This document shows, piece after piece, positions 45,982-56,869 of a stretch of 64,000 bases of DNA. Source of the DNA: Chalciporus piperatus. Taxonomy: Eukaryota; Basidiomycota; Agaricomycetes; Boletales; Boletaceae. The notes below the pieces were generated by a model. That model was not told the origin of the DNA, did no database searches, and worked only from the letters and a program-made list of their open reading frames with translations. Positions within the stretch are counted from its first letter, which is position 1. Each line of letters begins with the position of its first letter. The stretch lies in assembly GCA_038093975.1 (NCBI GenBank), contig JBBPTG010000033.1, positions 1-64,000 of the forward strand, in the 5' to 3' direction. The position numbers were made by a program, and so were the translations under genes.

Positions 45982-46673
45982 ATGCCATTCCGCAACATTT
46001 CCAGCTTTCGTCTGCTAGCACGTGCGATGCAAGCCAGCTCAGAAAATGAGTCCCCTCATTCTCTCGAGCTCGCGAGAGAGCTGGAGGACTTGCGCAAGAT
46101 TTGCTTGAACTTGGTATTTATCCTTGCTTCCTCTAACGTCTAAGTATGACTGAGACATCTCCTTGTCGCACAGCTCATGGCGTTCCTCACGTTCGTCATC
46201 TTCCTCGACGTGTCTGTCGTCGTGTTGCTAATTAGTAGCAAAGCGTCCATACCGTCTCAGCATCCAACGCGCTAGGAGCGATGACCCTCTCGCTCGTCAT
46301 CTACACCATCACCCTTCATCTTGCCATAAGCAACAGTCTCCTCCAGGTAAACTCTTCGGACTGTCGCCCCCCCCCCCTCCTTTCCGGCCACGAGCTTAGC
46401 TTCTCTCAGGATAGTCCAGCGCTCTCTAGGTTCTTGCACGTGGTTCCGCTTCTTGGGATATTCTGCATGGCCATCGTTGAGCTCGCTCTCGCTGTAAAAT
46501 CGCCTGCCCTTGCTGCAGGTGTCCTTTTAGTGTGCGCCTTGCCGCCCGTCGTCATAGGCATTCATCACGCCAGGTGGTACGCTCAAATGCTATCCATGCA
46601 ATTGCCCGTGCAAGTGAGGGGAGTGCAACCTGCCGCAGCACATCCCACCGACCCCATAAACATGTCGAGCTGA
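45982..46673 (+). CDS. Small hypothetical multi-pass membrane protein
   Basis: The start is taken as the ATG of MPFRNISSFRLLAR. The first exon ends at 46113 with a good intron 46114-46173 (GTATTT to CGCACAG). The next piece reads LMAFLTFVIFLDVSVVVLLIS, a membrane span. The downstream part (about 46281-46673) has three more hydrophobic spans (LSLVIYTITLHLAI, FLHVVPLLGIFCMAIVELAL and ALAAGVLLVCALPPVVIGI). How the middle is spliced (46200-46280) is unresolved. A likely intron also lies at 46349-46410 (GTAAAC to TTCTCTCAG). About four membrane helices with a helical cytosolic N-terminus is the best description. I do not recognise a family. Confidence 0.42.
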
Positions 46674-46902
46674 ATAATTTACGGGAAAGGTGGTACTGGT
46701 GACAGGTTCAGCAGTGCCTCAGATAGATGAATAATTCAAAAGTCGATACTTTTCCATTGTACTGTAATTCCACAACACTGTTGCATACAGGTTTCCGATA
46801 GCAGCTTTACGAAGCATAATTTACCCTTTATCCAATCGACCCTCCCATTGTCGTCGTCCATTCCATATTGCATAGAAAGGGTATCTATACCCAAGGATTC
46901 AA

Positions 46903-49900
46903 TCACATGTCCCATTCATCCCACATACTCTCCGTCCCTCCTCCCGAAGTAGGCGTTTTCGTAATTTCCGCAGTTTCGACAAGTTCGACGATCCGATCGC
47001 TGACCCCATCTTCGTCATCCTTTTGTCCCCGCATGGCGACGTACAAGGGACCGCGGAAGCTAGGGGTCTGGATCAGGAGACGTAGATCCGTGGCCTCGAT
47101 CACCTGTCTGAGCATCCCCGTTTGTACATCCCTGATTTCAATAAAGTCCGACGAAAACAGGAGGATGTTTGGAGCACGGTGTATGAAGGCAGTGACTTTG
47201 ATCTCCCAGAGAATGAACGTGGCATCGCGCGTAGGTTGACCGTATTTTGTGACATAACAACCCATAGCTGTCAATCAAGAACGAGTCGATGCAGTACCAT
47301 TGATAGACAAGCGGCGTGACTCACTATCGTAGATGACCATGAGTTCTGTTGCGGTATGCCTGACCAGGCCAAGAGGTTTGGCAGTCTCGCAACGAGCTTT
47401 TAGGTCTTCATTATTAGAATCATTGGAGGCGTTACCAAAATCCGGGACAAGGGTAACGACAGAGCTAGAGTAACTGCGTGAGCCAGTTGTTCCGGGCAAG
47501 AATTCGCACATATACCTGCTTGGGCTAGCAATGACAATGCCACGGTCCGTGCAAATGCCGATAGTTTTAGCTAGAGGCATAACCGAGAATGCATCTTTCG
47601 GAACGTAGAGGGGCTTGAAAGGGAAGCTGGAGTCAATCTTGATATATATCAACGAGTGAAAGGCCCATACATCACCATAAGGTCTGAAGGAAAACATTCC
47701 GGGCTGGTTTGTTCGTGGAGATGTGGCGCGGATCTCAGAAGGGTGACAGGCCTCGATTGTATGGACGGTGACTTGCATGAAAGATTTGACGGCATAAACG
47801 ACTTGCATAATCCCAATTAGATAGAGACCCCAGGGAAGGGAAAATGTATCTTACCAACTGTCTTGTCGCCCATCTGGCCGGCTTGGCAACAGATGACATT
47901 ACCAGATTGACCTGCAATTGTCTCAAGAGACGCGTCGAGACTACTTGGTGGGGATTGATATTGTGAAACTCTGCCGAGTATGTCGAGCGAATAGGATAGG
48001 AGGTAATTCTCATGGTGGATGATGATCTTGTTGCATTCCTGAAGCACGATGATACTCTTTGCATTTTCAAAGGATAGTATTTTCCGGTAATCTGGGGCGA
48101 TGGTCAGGGAATTGAGTCTTACAGGTAGCAGAGTGCATACTTTCACCCCGACGACCTACGAAGATGCCCGAGGAACAAGCCACCGCCATGAATGTTTTAC
48201 CTCCACTAGCAACTGATAACTATCAGTGGATTGATATTTCCTCGAAGGCGTCGCACAAACCAAAAGACACTGCCTGAGTGACTCTGCCAGATGGCAGCTT
48301 TTTCGGTTGTCGAATCATCCTAACCGTTGGAACCCGAAAGGCACCATCGTCCACGACCTGAGGTACGAACCACTGCGTTGTAATGTCTCAGTGGAAAGTT
48401 TATGATGGGAGCTGCAGAATTAGCAATACCTGGTTTCCCTCGCGTCGAACGTCATCAACCCCTTTCGCATCTACCAGAGCGTCTCGCCACTTGCCTCTGA
48501 TTGATTCGGATGGTGCGTATAACGTGTATCTCCGTGCGAGTTTCTCAGCACCATGGTAGATCGTGAAGGGGTAAACCGAACGATGCGCCCCACGCAAGCT
48601 GTCCAAGATGCCACCTTCTTCAACACGTTCTTTCCTGCTCTCCGAAGGGTCATCAAAGCTGCCAAGCCTGAGGTATTCTAATGGGATCGGCTAGACTTGA
48701 CATCTTTACCATAGCTTTCTCGAAAATACGGGTGTGACTTACCCGAGAGACAACCAAATGTTTCACAACGCTTCCCCGTTTCTCCTCCTTCGTTATGAGC
48801 ACTGTGAGGGTATCAGCAAGATAGTTTTTACGCGAGCAAAGTACCCACAGAAGTTGTCTAGCAACGCGATATATAACTCGAACCAAGGATTCCAATCCAT
48901 TTCTGATTTGGATCTGCGAGCCAAAGTTCCGGCATAAATGAGCGAGCGACTATCACTGTACCAATCCATTTCCTGGAAATAAAACACAATCAGTTACGCG
49001 CATGGCCTAGAATAAAAACCGGTTTTACGATGATTTCTCCTTTGTTGAACACCAAGCTTTCACATAGGTCCCAGAATTTAACCTTGTTTTCCGCCGCCTC
49101 GATTCCGGGTTGGGTACTCTTGAGGAACTCGTTCAGAATAGATAGGATCAAAGGGAGGTCTTCAGAGTCGGGGTGGTCGCTGTCGGTCAATTTATAGATA
49201 TGCTCGAGAATGAGATTAAGGCGGGGAAGACGCGTCACGGGTCTCGAGAGGAATGTTATCAAATCACGTTTTCTGACCCGTGGATCTTTGGAGCATCGTT
49301 GCATGAATTCCTGATAGCGTTTGTTGTGTTTTAGTTCGGTGCGATGCCGTTGCTCGGAAAGCGGGTAATGTTTGATGTAGGACTCATAGTCCGACTGGAA
49401 TTGGAAAGCAGCTGATGTATGTTGAGCTCGATCTCAAGAATACGCAGAGGAGAAAGTAACTCACCTTCTAGAATGATATCCGTCACACTTTGAACCAGTG
49501 GGTGTTGTTCCATCTGTCTTTCGAGCAATGCAGTCAATATGCGCTCGTGACGTGGACGAATTTGATCCAGATTCCAAAAGACAGTAGACATGAAGTTCTG
49601 ATGTCGATTGTTGTCACCTAATATTGATGGCGAAGCCGAGTTCAGGGGTTTGACGAAAACCTGCAACGTACTCAGCCTGAGAGAAAGAGAAGGCAGTGGT
49701 TAAAACTACCTCGTTGATGAGGTTGAGGTCAGCGACATAGTTTCGCTCGGACTTGAACACCTCGAAGAGCACAGATTGTCTTTCGACCTCTCGCTTTCCA
49801 AGGGCTTCGCGCGCTTCAGACGGAACGAGGTAGTGCCACTCCTCGTCTTTCTCCGCTAGTTCACCATTCTGGAATCGTCGGAGACCTTCCTCTGACTGAA

Positions 49901-50515
49901 GGCTACAAAGATCACCATCTTAGCCCACTATCCGCAGAACAAGGGGCTGAGCCACACACGTCATATTGGACAACTCTCGAGACAACACGTTAACCTTGGA
50001 ATCCATCTACAACACGGATTGAGTACCTCGATTTCAGCCCCCACGGATGAAAACCCCACCTCGTCTGCGGGAAGATTGTCCGAGGGGGAGTAGGGCGAGG
50101 CAGCCTCAAGTTGATAAACATAGGGCGAGGCAGCCTCAAGTTGATAAACATAGTCCCCGTCTGAAAGACGACCGCTGTCGGACCTAGTCGATCGATGATG
50201 ATTATGTGGGTAATTGGTCGACCTCTGAGATGCCGATCTGTGTATGTCTGGTTCGGGATGCGGGATACTAGTTGGAGGCACGAGTTCGAGCGCGCTGCGA
50301 GCACGAGCACGCGATTGAGATGGGACGCCAAGCCTGCTTGTGGGGTATCTCGCAGTTGGTGTCGGCGCGTCCCATTGGTTCGTACTATTTGCTGCGGGGG
50401 CAAGCTCGAACGCATACGGAGAGTAGACACCACCACTTGGCGGGTGTTGATTGACTGGACGGCGCGTTTCGTATGGTATAGAGACATGAGGGTTCGGAGG
50501 TCTATGACTGTTCAT
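46903..50515 (-). CDS. ROM2: Rho1 guanine nucleotide exchange factor, Rom1/Rom2 type (DH-PH-CNH)
   Basis: Thirteen exons give about 993 aa: 50060-50515, 49960-50006, 49710-49902, 49465-49660, 49029-49411, 48849-48972, 48743-48801, 48430-48690, 48261-48372, 48141-48212, 47855-48091, 47325-47801 and 46903-47267. A 42-nt frame-preserving intron (47474-47515) may also be removed. The disordered N-terminus carries a duplicated YVYQLEAASP. The DH domain has RQSVLFEVFKSERNYVADLNLI and FLSRPVTRLPRLNLILEHI. A PH domain follows (PWFELYIALLDNFLLITKEEK). A citron-homology (CNH) domain fills the C-terminal third, including GCYVTKYGQPTRDATFILWE. Such proteins load GTP on Rho1 at the plasma membrane in the cell-wall integrity pathway. 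No DEP domain was noticed. Confidence 0.92.
50091..50150. repeat. Exact 30-bp tandem duplication in the ROM2 first exon
   Basis: Two identical 30-bp units (50091-50120 and 50121-50150) encode ten residues twice (YVYQLEAASP) and keep the reading frame. Sequence identity over both units indicates a recent duplication or repeat instability. Confidence 0.97.
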
Positions 50516-50725
50516 AGCTGTTGTGGAATAGAACTGTGTAGCTGAGGGTGGCTGGATCCAGTCAGCTCTCTCAAAGCTTCGAGCGCTTAAGCGCTTGAGT
50601 TCCTTATCTCATCGACGTCACGTCAACTATCTCTGGTTTGGCCGTGTTTGGTCCGAGGTATAAACTGCAAGGTACAAAACATCCTCAATATCGACATGGT
50701 CCTCGAGGACTACCTCCAAGCTCAA

Positions 50726-53700
50726 CTACTGCGTGTATGCAGAAAGCTCAACCTTCTTCAGTAGACCCTTGAGCGTATTACTGCTCCGATTACAATTTCT
50801 CTGCAACCACCCCTCCATCTCAACCCGAATACTAGCCATCTCCTCGCAGATCGGCAGGCTCCTATCCTTCCTCAGTCGAGTGGGATTGAGCAACATGTTG
50901 AATAACCGCGTCAGTATGTCCGCCTGCCAATACCGCTTGAATGGTGTAGCGATCACGTAGACCGGTTCCCAATCCGTCGACTCGGGCGCAAGTGTCACCG
51001 ACGACGCTTCGATGTACTTGCCGAATAACATGCAGTACACGATCCCAGCCAGACCGAAATAGTCTGTCTGGTACGTCCAGGGACGTCCCTCGCGAATCTC
51101 AAAGCAATCTCGGTCATCTGTAGACCAGTCAGCAATGAACTGTTGACTGTGGCGGGCGGGGAAGAGTGTCGTATCGACAGTCCGTCCAAAATCGATGACT
51201 TTGACGCCTCGGTACATCCAGCCGCCCTCTCCAGAGGGTTGGTAGGTACCAGACAGCGAGGACGCCCCTCCCGGGAGCTCTTCGAGGCGAAGAAGACAGT
51301 TATCGATTTTGAGGTCTCCGTGGATGAACCCAACAGTGTGCATACCCTCCAGGAAACGCAAGAGTTCGATCGTGAAGAAGAACACCAAGAGCTCGTCCAG
51401 GCATGCCCCTTGTTGTGAAATACCTGCGGGACCAGCGCGGTTTACCGCGTCCAAAAGGGTGCCGTGGGGACAGAGCTCAAGCAGGAGATGTGATTCGTCG
51501 CGGTAAGCGTAGAGCGCATGAGGAAGGATTATTGAGCGTCGTAGGGAAGCGGGGAGTGCCCTGTGGATGCGTCGAAGAACATGGAATTCCCAGAGATTGC
51601 GAGGCTTCACGACCTTCAGCGCAAGCATTGAGCTCTCCTCGTCTTCATCCTCGTCGAGGTCGAGATCCTCAGTGAGGTCCTCGCCACCAGATTTAGTGAC
51701 ATCGCGTGCAGAAAATACGGCGCCAAATCCCCCTTCTCCAAGCTTATCCGATACTCTAAGCCTCTTTCCCTCGAGAGTGACCAACATCCCGTCGTCGTCG
51801 TCCGAGCCTTTTCCACTCTTTCGTGCCTTCTTCGCTGCATACCGCTGCAATCCGTCCAACAAGCCCCCATCTTGCGCCCTTAGATCGTGGAAATCGGCGT
51901 CTGCAGGCAAAAGAGAAAGTAGAGTGGAAATTATCTGGGGATCCGTGGGGACACAAGGATTTGGTGGTCGGAATGTCGACATGACAGCCAGAGAGTCTGA
52001 AAGGCTAAGTGTTCCCGTGCGCTCCTCGACGGTCTGCAGTTCGCCCATCCGAACGCCATCGTGCATCTCATAATCTTCGTCATCTTCATCCTGTTCACGC
52101 ACCTCCCTAGCCAGCTGCTCTGCCACCTCCAGAGCATGCCGTCCACTTTCGCGACCTTCCCGTTCTCTATGCTCGTGTTCTTCACCCAACCTCAACTCTT
52201 CCCCATCCCTGGGTCGTGTGGTGCTCATCGGCGTCGGGAACCCTCTCGTGCTAAACTCGCAGGTCCGTTCAACGATGGGTGTCATGACGTTGATTCGTCC
52301 AAATCTGCCTCCCAGTGGCGGACGATAATCCTCTTCCTCCTCCACATCGCCCTCGGCCCTGGACGCATCTTCATCAACGTAATCCTGTTCGCCCTCTCCG
52401 TGTTGGTGGTAAGCTTCATCTTCATCGAACTGGCTATCGCTCGACGACACCACCGCAGCTTCCATCTCCGCGTCTGCCCCGCCATCCTCGTAAGGGTATC
52501 CGTCCTCGCTTTCAGAGAAACCACTGCGACTGCTGCTGCTGACCCCGTTGGCTTCTTCTGCATCAGGTGCATCAGCTTCGCTCGATTCATCCGTGAACGC
52601 CTCTTCGATTATAGGCGGGATAGGTACCGCACGAGGCTGCAGCGCGTTCACTTTCCTCGTCGAAGCTGGGGTCACGACCGATTGCGCATTATCAACAAAA
52701 GGCTTGAATGTGCCTGACCCTGCAGGAGTCGCCACAGAGGAAGGTTTTGGAGTGAACACGCTTCCCCCTCCGGAACCAAAAACCGCATTCTCCCCTTGTC
52801 CAGGTGGACGAGAAAATACCTTGAACGGCGTCTTCGAGTCGACAAAGGGGACGAAAGTCTGAGCAGGCGGTTGTGCCTGTCCTTGATTCTCTTCGTTTCC
52901 GTCAGGACTGATCTTCGTCTGTGGCCGAACGAGCGGCTCCTTGTGCGAAACAGGCGTAAACGGTTTGGAGAAGACAGGTAACCCTTGTGATTCTTCGGAG
53001 ATGGGTTTGAGAAGAGACGGTTTTGTTGCGTTGGGAGGTGATGTTTTTGCGGTGGTGTGAGGATTTGCGGGACTGTCTTTGGCTTTATCTTTGAGGGAGA
53101 GCCCACGACGTCCTGCTTCTGCGGTCGGTGCTGAGGCTTGATGGGGTTCGTCGACAAATGGTTTGAACTGGCAACAGTGGCACAAAGGGTGTGCATATAT
53201 GCGTGAGCAACCACAGTATCCTGATCAAAAACTAGCGCGCCTACCTTTGGTGCAGGAGCGGATTTTTCCTTCCGCTGTGCGTTTTCATCGACGAAAGGCT
53301 TGAAGGCTAGAAAAGCAACTCTTTAGAATGCAGCCAAAAACAAGATGAACTTGGCATTCACCTGGGGCCGGCATTTTCGTGTTCTCGTTTTGTGGTTTGG
53401 GACGAGGAGCCTCCACGTTCGATTCGGCAGCAGGTTTGCGTGCGCCTATAGGTTCGATCTTCCGTACAGGTGCGTGCTTACTGCCCGGCATGGCACGTTT
53501 GACTGTCTTGTCCGGAGAGTTGTACATGCCAAAGACATCTGCCAATGCCTCCTTCGTATTAATCGTGACCGTGGGTTCACTCGCACTGACGACGTTGGCA
53601 GCCCTCCGCTTGCCTCCCGCAGTGGCACCCATATTCTGCGTACTTTTCGAGCCATCGTCGTTGAAGTTGACTTTGACAGCACCTAATGAAGGATTGCGCA

Positions 53701-54599
53701 ACTCCGAAGTAGGCGGGGGTCCCCACTTCTTGCCGAGGAGACCCATCGAGCGGGCACGCACTTCCTGGGCTGAATATTCGACACCAGAAGATGTGAATAA
53801 AAGGGAGAGATTGAAGCGAAGCTTCTCCGGTCGGCGTCCCGGGGCTGGGGGAGCCAGCATATGCGCATAACGGCCATGAGGACTGGAGGTATTCGAGGAG
53901 CTTGCAGGTGCAGCAGCAGCAGCAGATGACGACGACGACGACGACGCGGATGGTTTCGATGACGATGACGTTGAAGAGGTCGCGGGTGGTGGATCATAGT
54001 TCTTGAACGGATTCCGTCTGAGAGCATCTCCTTCCGCATTTCCGCTGGACTTGAAAGAAGTGGTTTGTGGTTTTGAAGATGGACGCGATTGGAAGTCACG
54101 GTATCGTTTCTTGAGTCGTTCAATGGGCCTCGCACTGCGAGATATGCCAGTGCGAAATACTTTGTCGGCGTCTGTGCGTCTAAGTTACAAGGTAAGTTAT
54201 CCGTGAATTCTGACCAACTTTGGAGCCGCACCGTCCCTCCTTTTCTAGACAAAGAGCATACTCCTCCCACAACAACCCGTAGACAGATCCGATCCCCTTT
54301 TTCACCAGATACGAGTACACCTGGGTCGGTTTCTCCACCATCTTTGCGTACGAACACCAAAGCTTCAGATATCGCAGATCACCGTTGTAACGCTCGTCAT
54401 CCTTGAATTTCCTGGTAGTTTCCTCGAGTAGTTGGATGAGTCCTGAGGAAGGATCGTTCTCGGCAAACGAGCGCACTGTCCACTTGATGTAGTCGTCGTA
54501 GGCTGCAAGTGGGTCCTCGTCTTCCTCCACGGCCTCGGCGATGCTCGCACGGTATTCTGCACGTTCTTGTTCGATTTGTGAGGCGCGGAGTGGGGGCAT
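50726..54599 (-). CDS. BUB1: Spindle checkpoint kinase BUB1 with a four-copy FxPFVD motif array
   Basis: Four exons (54232-54599, 53362-54179, 53245-53306, 50726-53167) give 1229 aa. The Mad3/BUB1 homology region at residues about 20-160 contains DPLAAYDDYIKWTVRSF, LRYLKLWCSYAKMVEKP and SARPIERLKKRYRDF. A long disordered centre carries FKPFVD three times and FVPFVD once (about 52690-53306), resembling ABBA-type Cdc20-binding motifs. The C-terminal kinase has GEGGFGAVF, the Lys in LALKVVKP, HGDLKIDN and VIDFGR, so catalytic residues look intact. BUB1 acts at unattached kinetochores to delay anaphase. No KEN box is visible in the called N-terminus, which starts shorter than in some relatives; an upstream exon could be missing. 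The start at 54599 (MPPLRASQ) is the first ATG in frame. Confidence 0.94.
53907..53948. repeat. Trinucleotide repeats encoding Ser and Ala runs in BUB1
   Basis: A GCA run followed by a GAC run on the + strand encodes Ala5 and Ser runs on the minus strand within the disordered part of BUB1. These are simple codon repeats and probably length-variable. Confidence 0.8.
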
Positions 54600-54813
54600 C
54601 GGATGTCGTTAGTTGGCGTCGGCTCCTAGTAACTCCGTACTTTTGCAAAGACAAGTGGATGCATGTTGCTCTTTATTTGCAACCACGCGACGCGTTCGAT
54701 CACGTGGCAGACTGACTTTGATATAACGTGACCGCGACGCGTACCATACGAAAACGAGTGATATAAAACCAGAAACATCCAGACATCATTATACTACCGT
54801 AAATACTTTGAAA

Positions 54814-56125
54814 CTATATCCAAAACTCGTCCGTCGGCCTGAGATAAAACAGAGATGGTTTCATCCTGTGAACATTCCCGAAAAGTGAGATCAAGGAACC
54901 CAGAAACACAAAGGTCACAGTCCTCACCCAGAGCTTCGCAGAAATTGCCTTCCCTTGAGGAGTGAAAAGAAAATCACTCTCCTCGGTAACCTCACAACCA
55001 GATAGATATCGACCATGCATCGAGCGCTCTTCACCAGCAACAGCCGCGTGGACCAGCGTCCTGCTACCCTCCTCCGCCGATCGCACGCAGAGCAATCGTT
55101 TGAGACTCGGGTAAATGTGTCGCGTGTACCATCTCTCCTCCATAGAACGAAAGAGACTTGATTCGCAGTATCCCGGGTTCACCGTAGAGGCAATGACGGG
55201 TGTAGGATCAGGGAGGCGCGCTGCAAGTTCCCGAACTAACATAACGTCCAGAACTAAGAATGCGACGCATCAGCTCTGTCTTCGACAAGGAACATAACGC
55301 TCACGTTTCGACACGTTATAACGGATAACACTAGTAGTAATAACCCTCAGTCAGATCTAAGGGTGGATGAAAAAATGACAGACCCGGAGCCAAAGTTCTC
55401 GCTGTTGATGGTTTCAAGAATGTTCTCCCAGCTGTCTGCTTCATTCAAGCTAGAAGCACCAAGATAATGCCCCAGACTCGACACCAGGACCAAGCGTGAC
55501 GGTGAATCTGTCGTCGACGAGTTCACCAAATATGGCAAGAGCAAGATGCTGAGCAACGCAGTGGAGAGATAATTGACTTGCAGCCTACATGATAAAATCA
55601 GAACTCAACGTGCACAAAAGGGAACGGGAATGCAAGTACATACATTGTTTCCCATCCGTCTTGCGATCGAGTGTAATCGGGAGAGAACAACCCAGCATTC
55701 GCAATGATCGCATTCAACTCCCCGTTCCCCTCCGCTTCAAACTTATCCACGAAGGCACGTACATTCTCAAAGGATCCCAAGTCGAGTGGCCAAGTAGTCA
55801 CTTCTGGAATGTCCCCAGCCTCTGGCTCTGCGGCGACTCGCTCGAGAATGGCTGCGTGCGTCACCCAAGAATCCATCAGTCATCTTAGCTGCAACACCAT
55901 TATCTACTCACCTTCACGAGTGTGTTCACACTTGGTCAAGTCCCTACTTGTTGCAAAAAGCAACTTGGGTTTCATCCTGGCCAGATGAACCGAAGCCTCG
56001 AAACCCAACCCAATATTCGAGCCTGTTACGATGAACGTCTTCGAGCTAACACCACCGACCGCATTTGGTTGGGGAAGGGGTCTTCGTTGCTCGCGAAAAA
56101 ACTCCAGTATGCTGAACACGGCCAT
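54814..56125 (-). CDS. Short-chain dehydrogenase/reductase (retinol dehydrogenase-like)
   Basis: Five exons (55912-56125, 55644-55851, 55384-55584, 55305-55330, 54814-55253) give 362 aa. SDR features are the cofactor-binding TGSNIGLGFE near residue 35, the IIANAGLF (NAG) motif, the catalytic Ser in LVLVSSLGH and the catalytic pair in RYNVSKLL, read across the 26-nt fourth exon. STVNPGYCESSLF matches the segment after the active site. The C-terminus has a hydrophobic stretch (KLWVRTVTFVFLGSLISLFG) that may anchor it to a membrane. The substrate cannot be predicted; short-chain alcohols, retinoids or lipid intermediates are typical for the class. It follows the U2 snRNA gene on the same strand. 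Confidence 0.88.
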
Positions 56126-56363
56126 GCCGGTGGATAGAAAACAAAGAGATCGAGACAGAAAAGCGAAAAATAGGCCGGATCAAATGATCTCTGAAGCGAA
56201 ATTCATTGCAGTTCTAGGCGACTCGGAACCGATCCAAGTTTAGTGAAGAGATGAAAGTACATACTCCGAATTCTGTTTGCTGTGACCCGGATTGATGTCA
56301 AGTGACACCAAGTGAAGACACAGCAAAGAGGAGACAAAGCAATGCAAAAGCGAGGGGAAGATC

Positions 56364-56555
56364 CCCCGACGACACGAGCCGGTACTGCAGTGGCAAGGTC
56401 ATCACGTCCCCGGAGTTGCAAGCAGAGCTCGCGGGGACAAGGGCGGCAAAAATTTGATAACCAAAGAATGAGGGCGGTGCCCTCATAATAGTGGTTAAAC
56501 TATTAAGAACAGATACTACACTTGATCTAAGCCAAAAGGCCAGAGTGGTAAGGAT
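56364..56555 (-). ncRNA. U2: U2 spliceosomal snRNA
   Basis: On the minus strand the start region reads GGCCTTTTGGCTTAGATCAAG, followed by GTGTAGTATCTGTTCTT, the invariant U2 branch-site recognition segment. Hairpins IIa (AATAG-loop-CTATT) and IIb (GAGGGCACCGCCCTC) follow. Next are an Sm site AATTTTTG, a stem-loop III closed by GTCCCCG and CGGGGAC, and a stem-loop IV containing ACTGCAGTACC. About 190 nt matches the usual U2 length. The 5' end at 56555 fits a TATA box 20-27 nt upstream. U2 base-pairs with the intron branch point, relevant here because nearly every gene in the window has many introns. The 3' end is approximate. Confidence 0.95.
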
Positions 56556-56574
56556 TCTGGATGTCGAGCGTGGG

Positions 56575-56582
56575 TTTATATA
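56575..56582 (-). promoter_or_regulatory. TATA box of the U2 snRNA gene
   Basis: The minus strand reads TATATAAA, ending about 20 nt upstream of the inferred U2 5' end, the usual spacing for a TATA element. Confidence 0.65.
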
Positions 56583-56869
56583 CTCCTGGCGACTCGCGCA
56601 CGGACCAACATGATGTTGGCCTCAAACTGCCTGCATAACTACTCCATCTGGGATGTGACACCATTCGCAGGCTTGCCATGTCACACGCGCAATCCTGTAT
56701 CCAAAGCGATTCATGCCAGTGAAGTATTGTAGTTACAGTAAGTAAAAGACCGCAAAGCAACAGTGATGGCGTCTTGGTCGACTTTGTCACATACAACACG
56801 GACTGGCACTCAATTGCCCCCGAATGCACAACAACAGTAGCATGACGCGGAAAAAAATGGGAAAGACGT

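Noticed and set aside
52061..52717. 218-codon + strand frame opposite BUB1
   Set aside because: It lies wholly within the BUB1 coding exon in antisense and resembles no family. BUB1 is supported by its domains.
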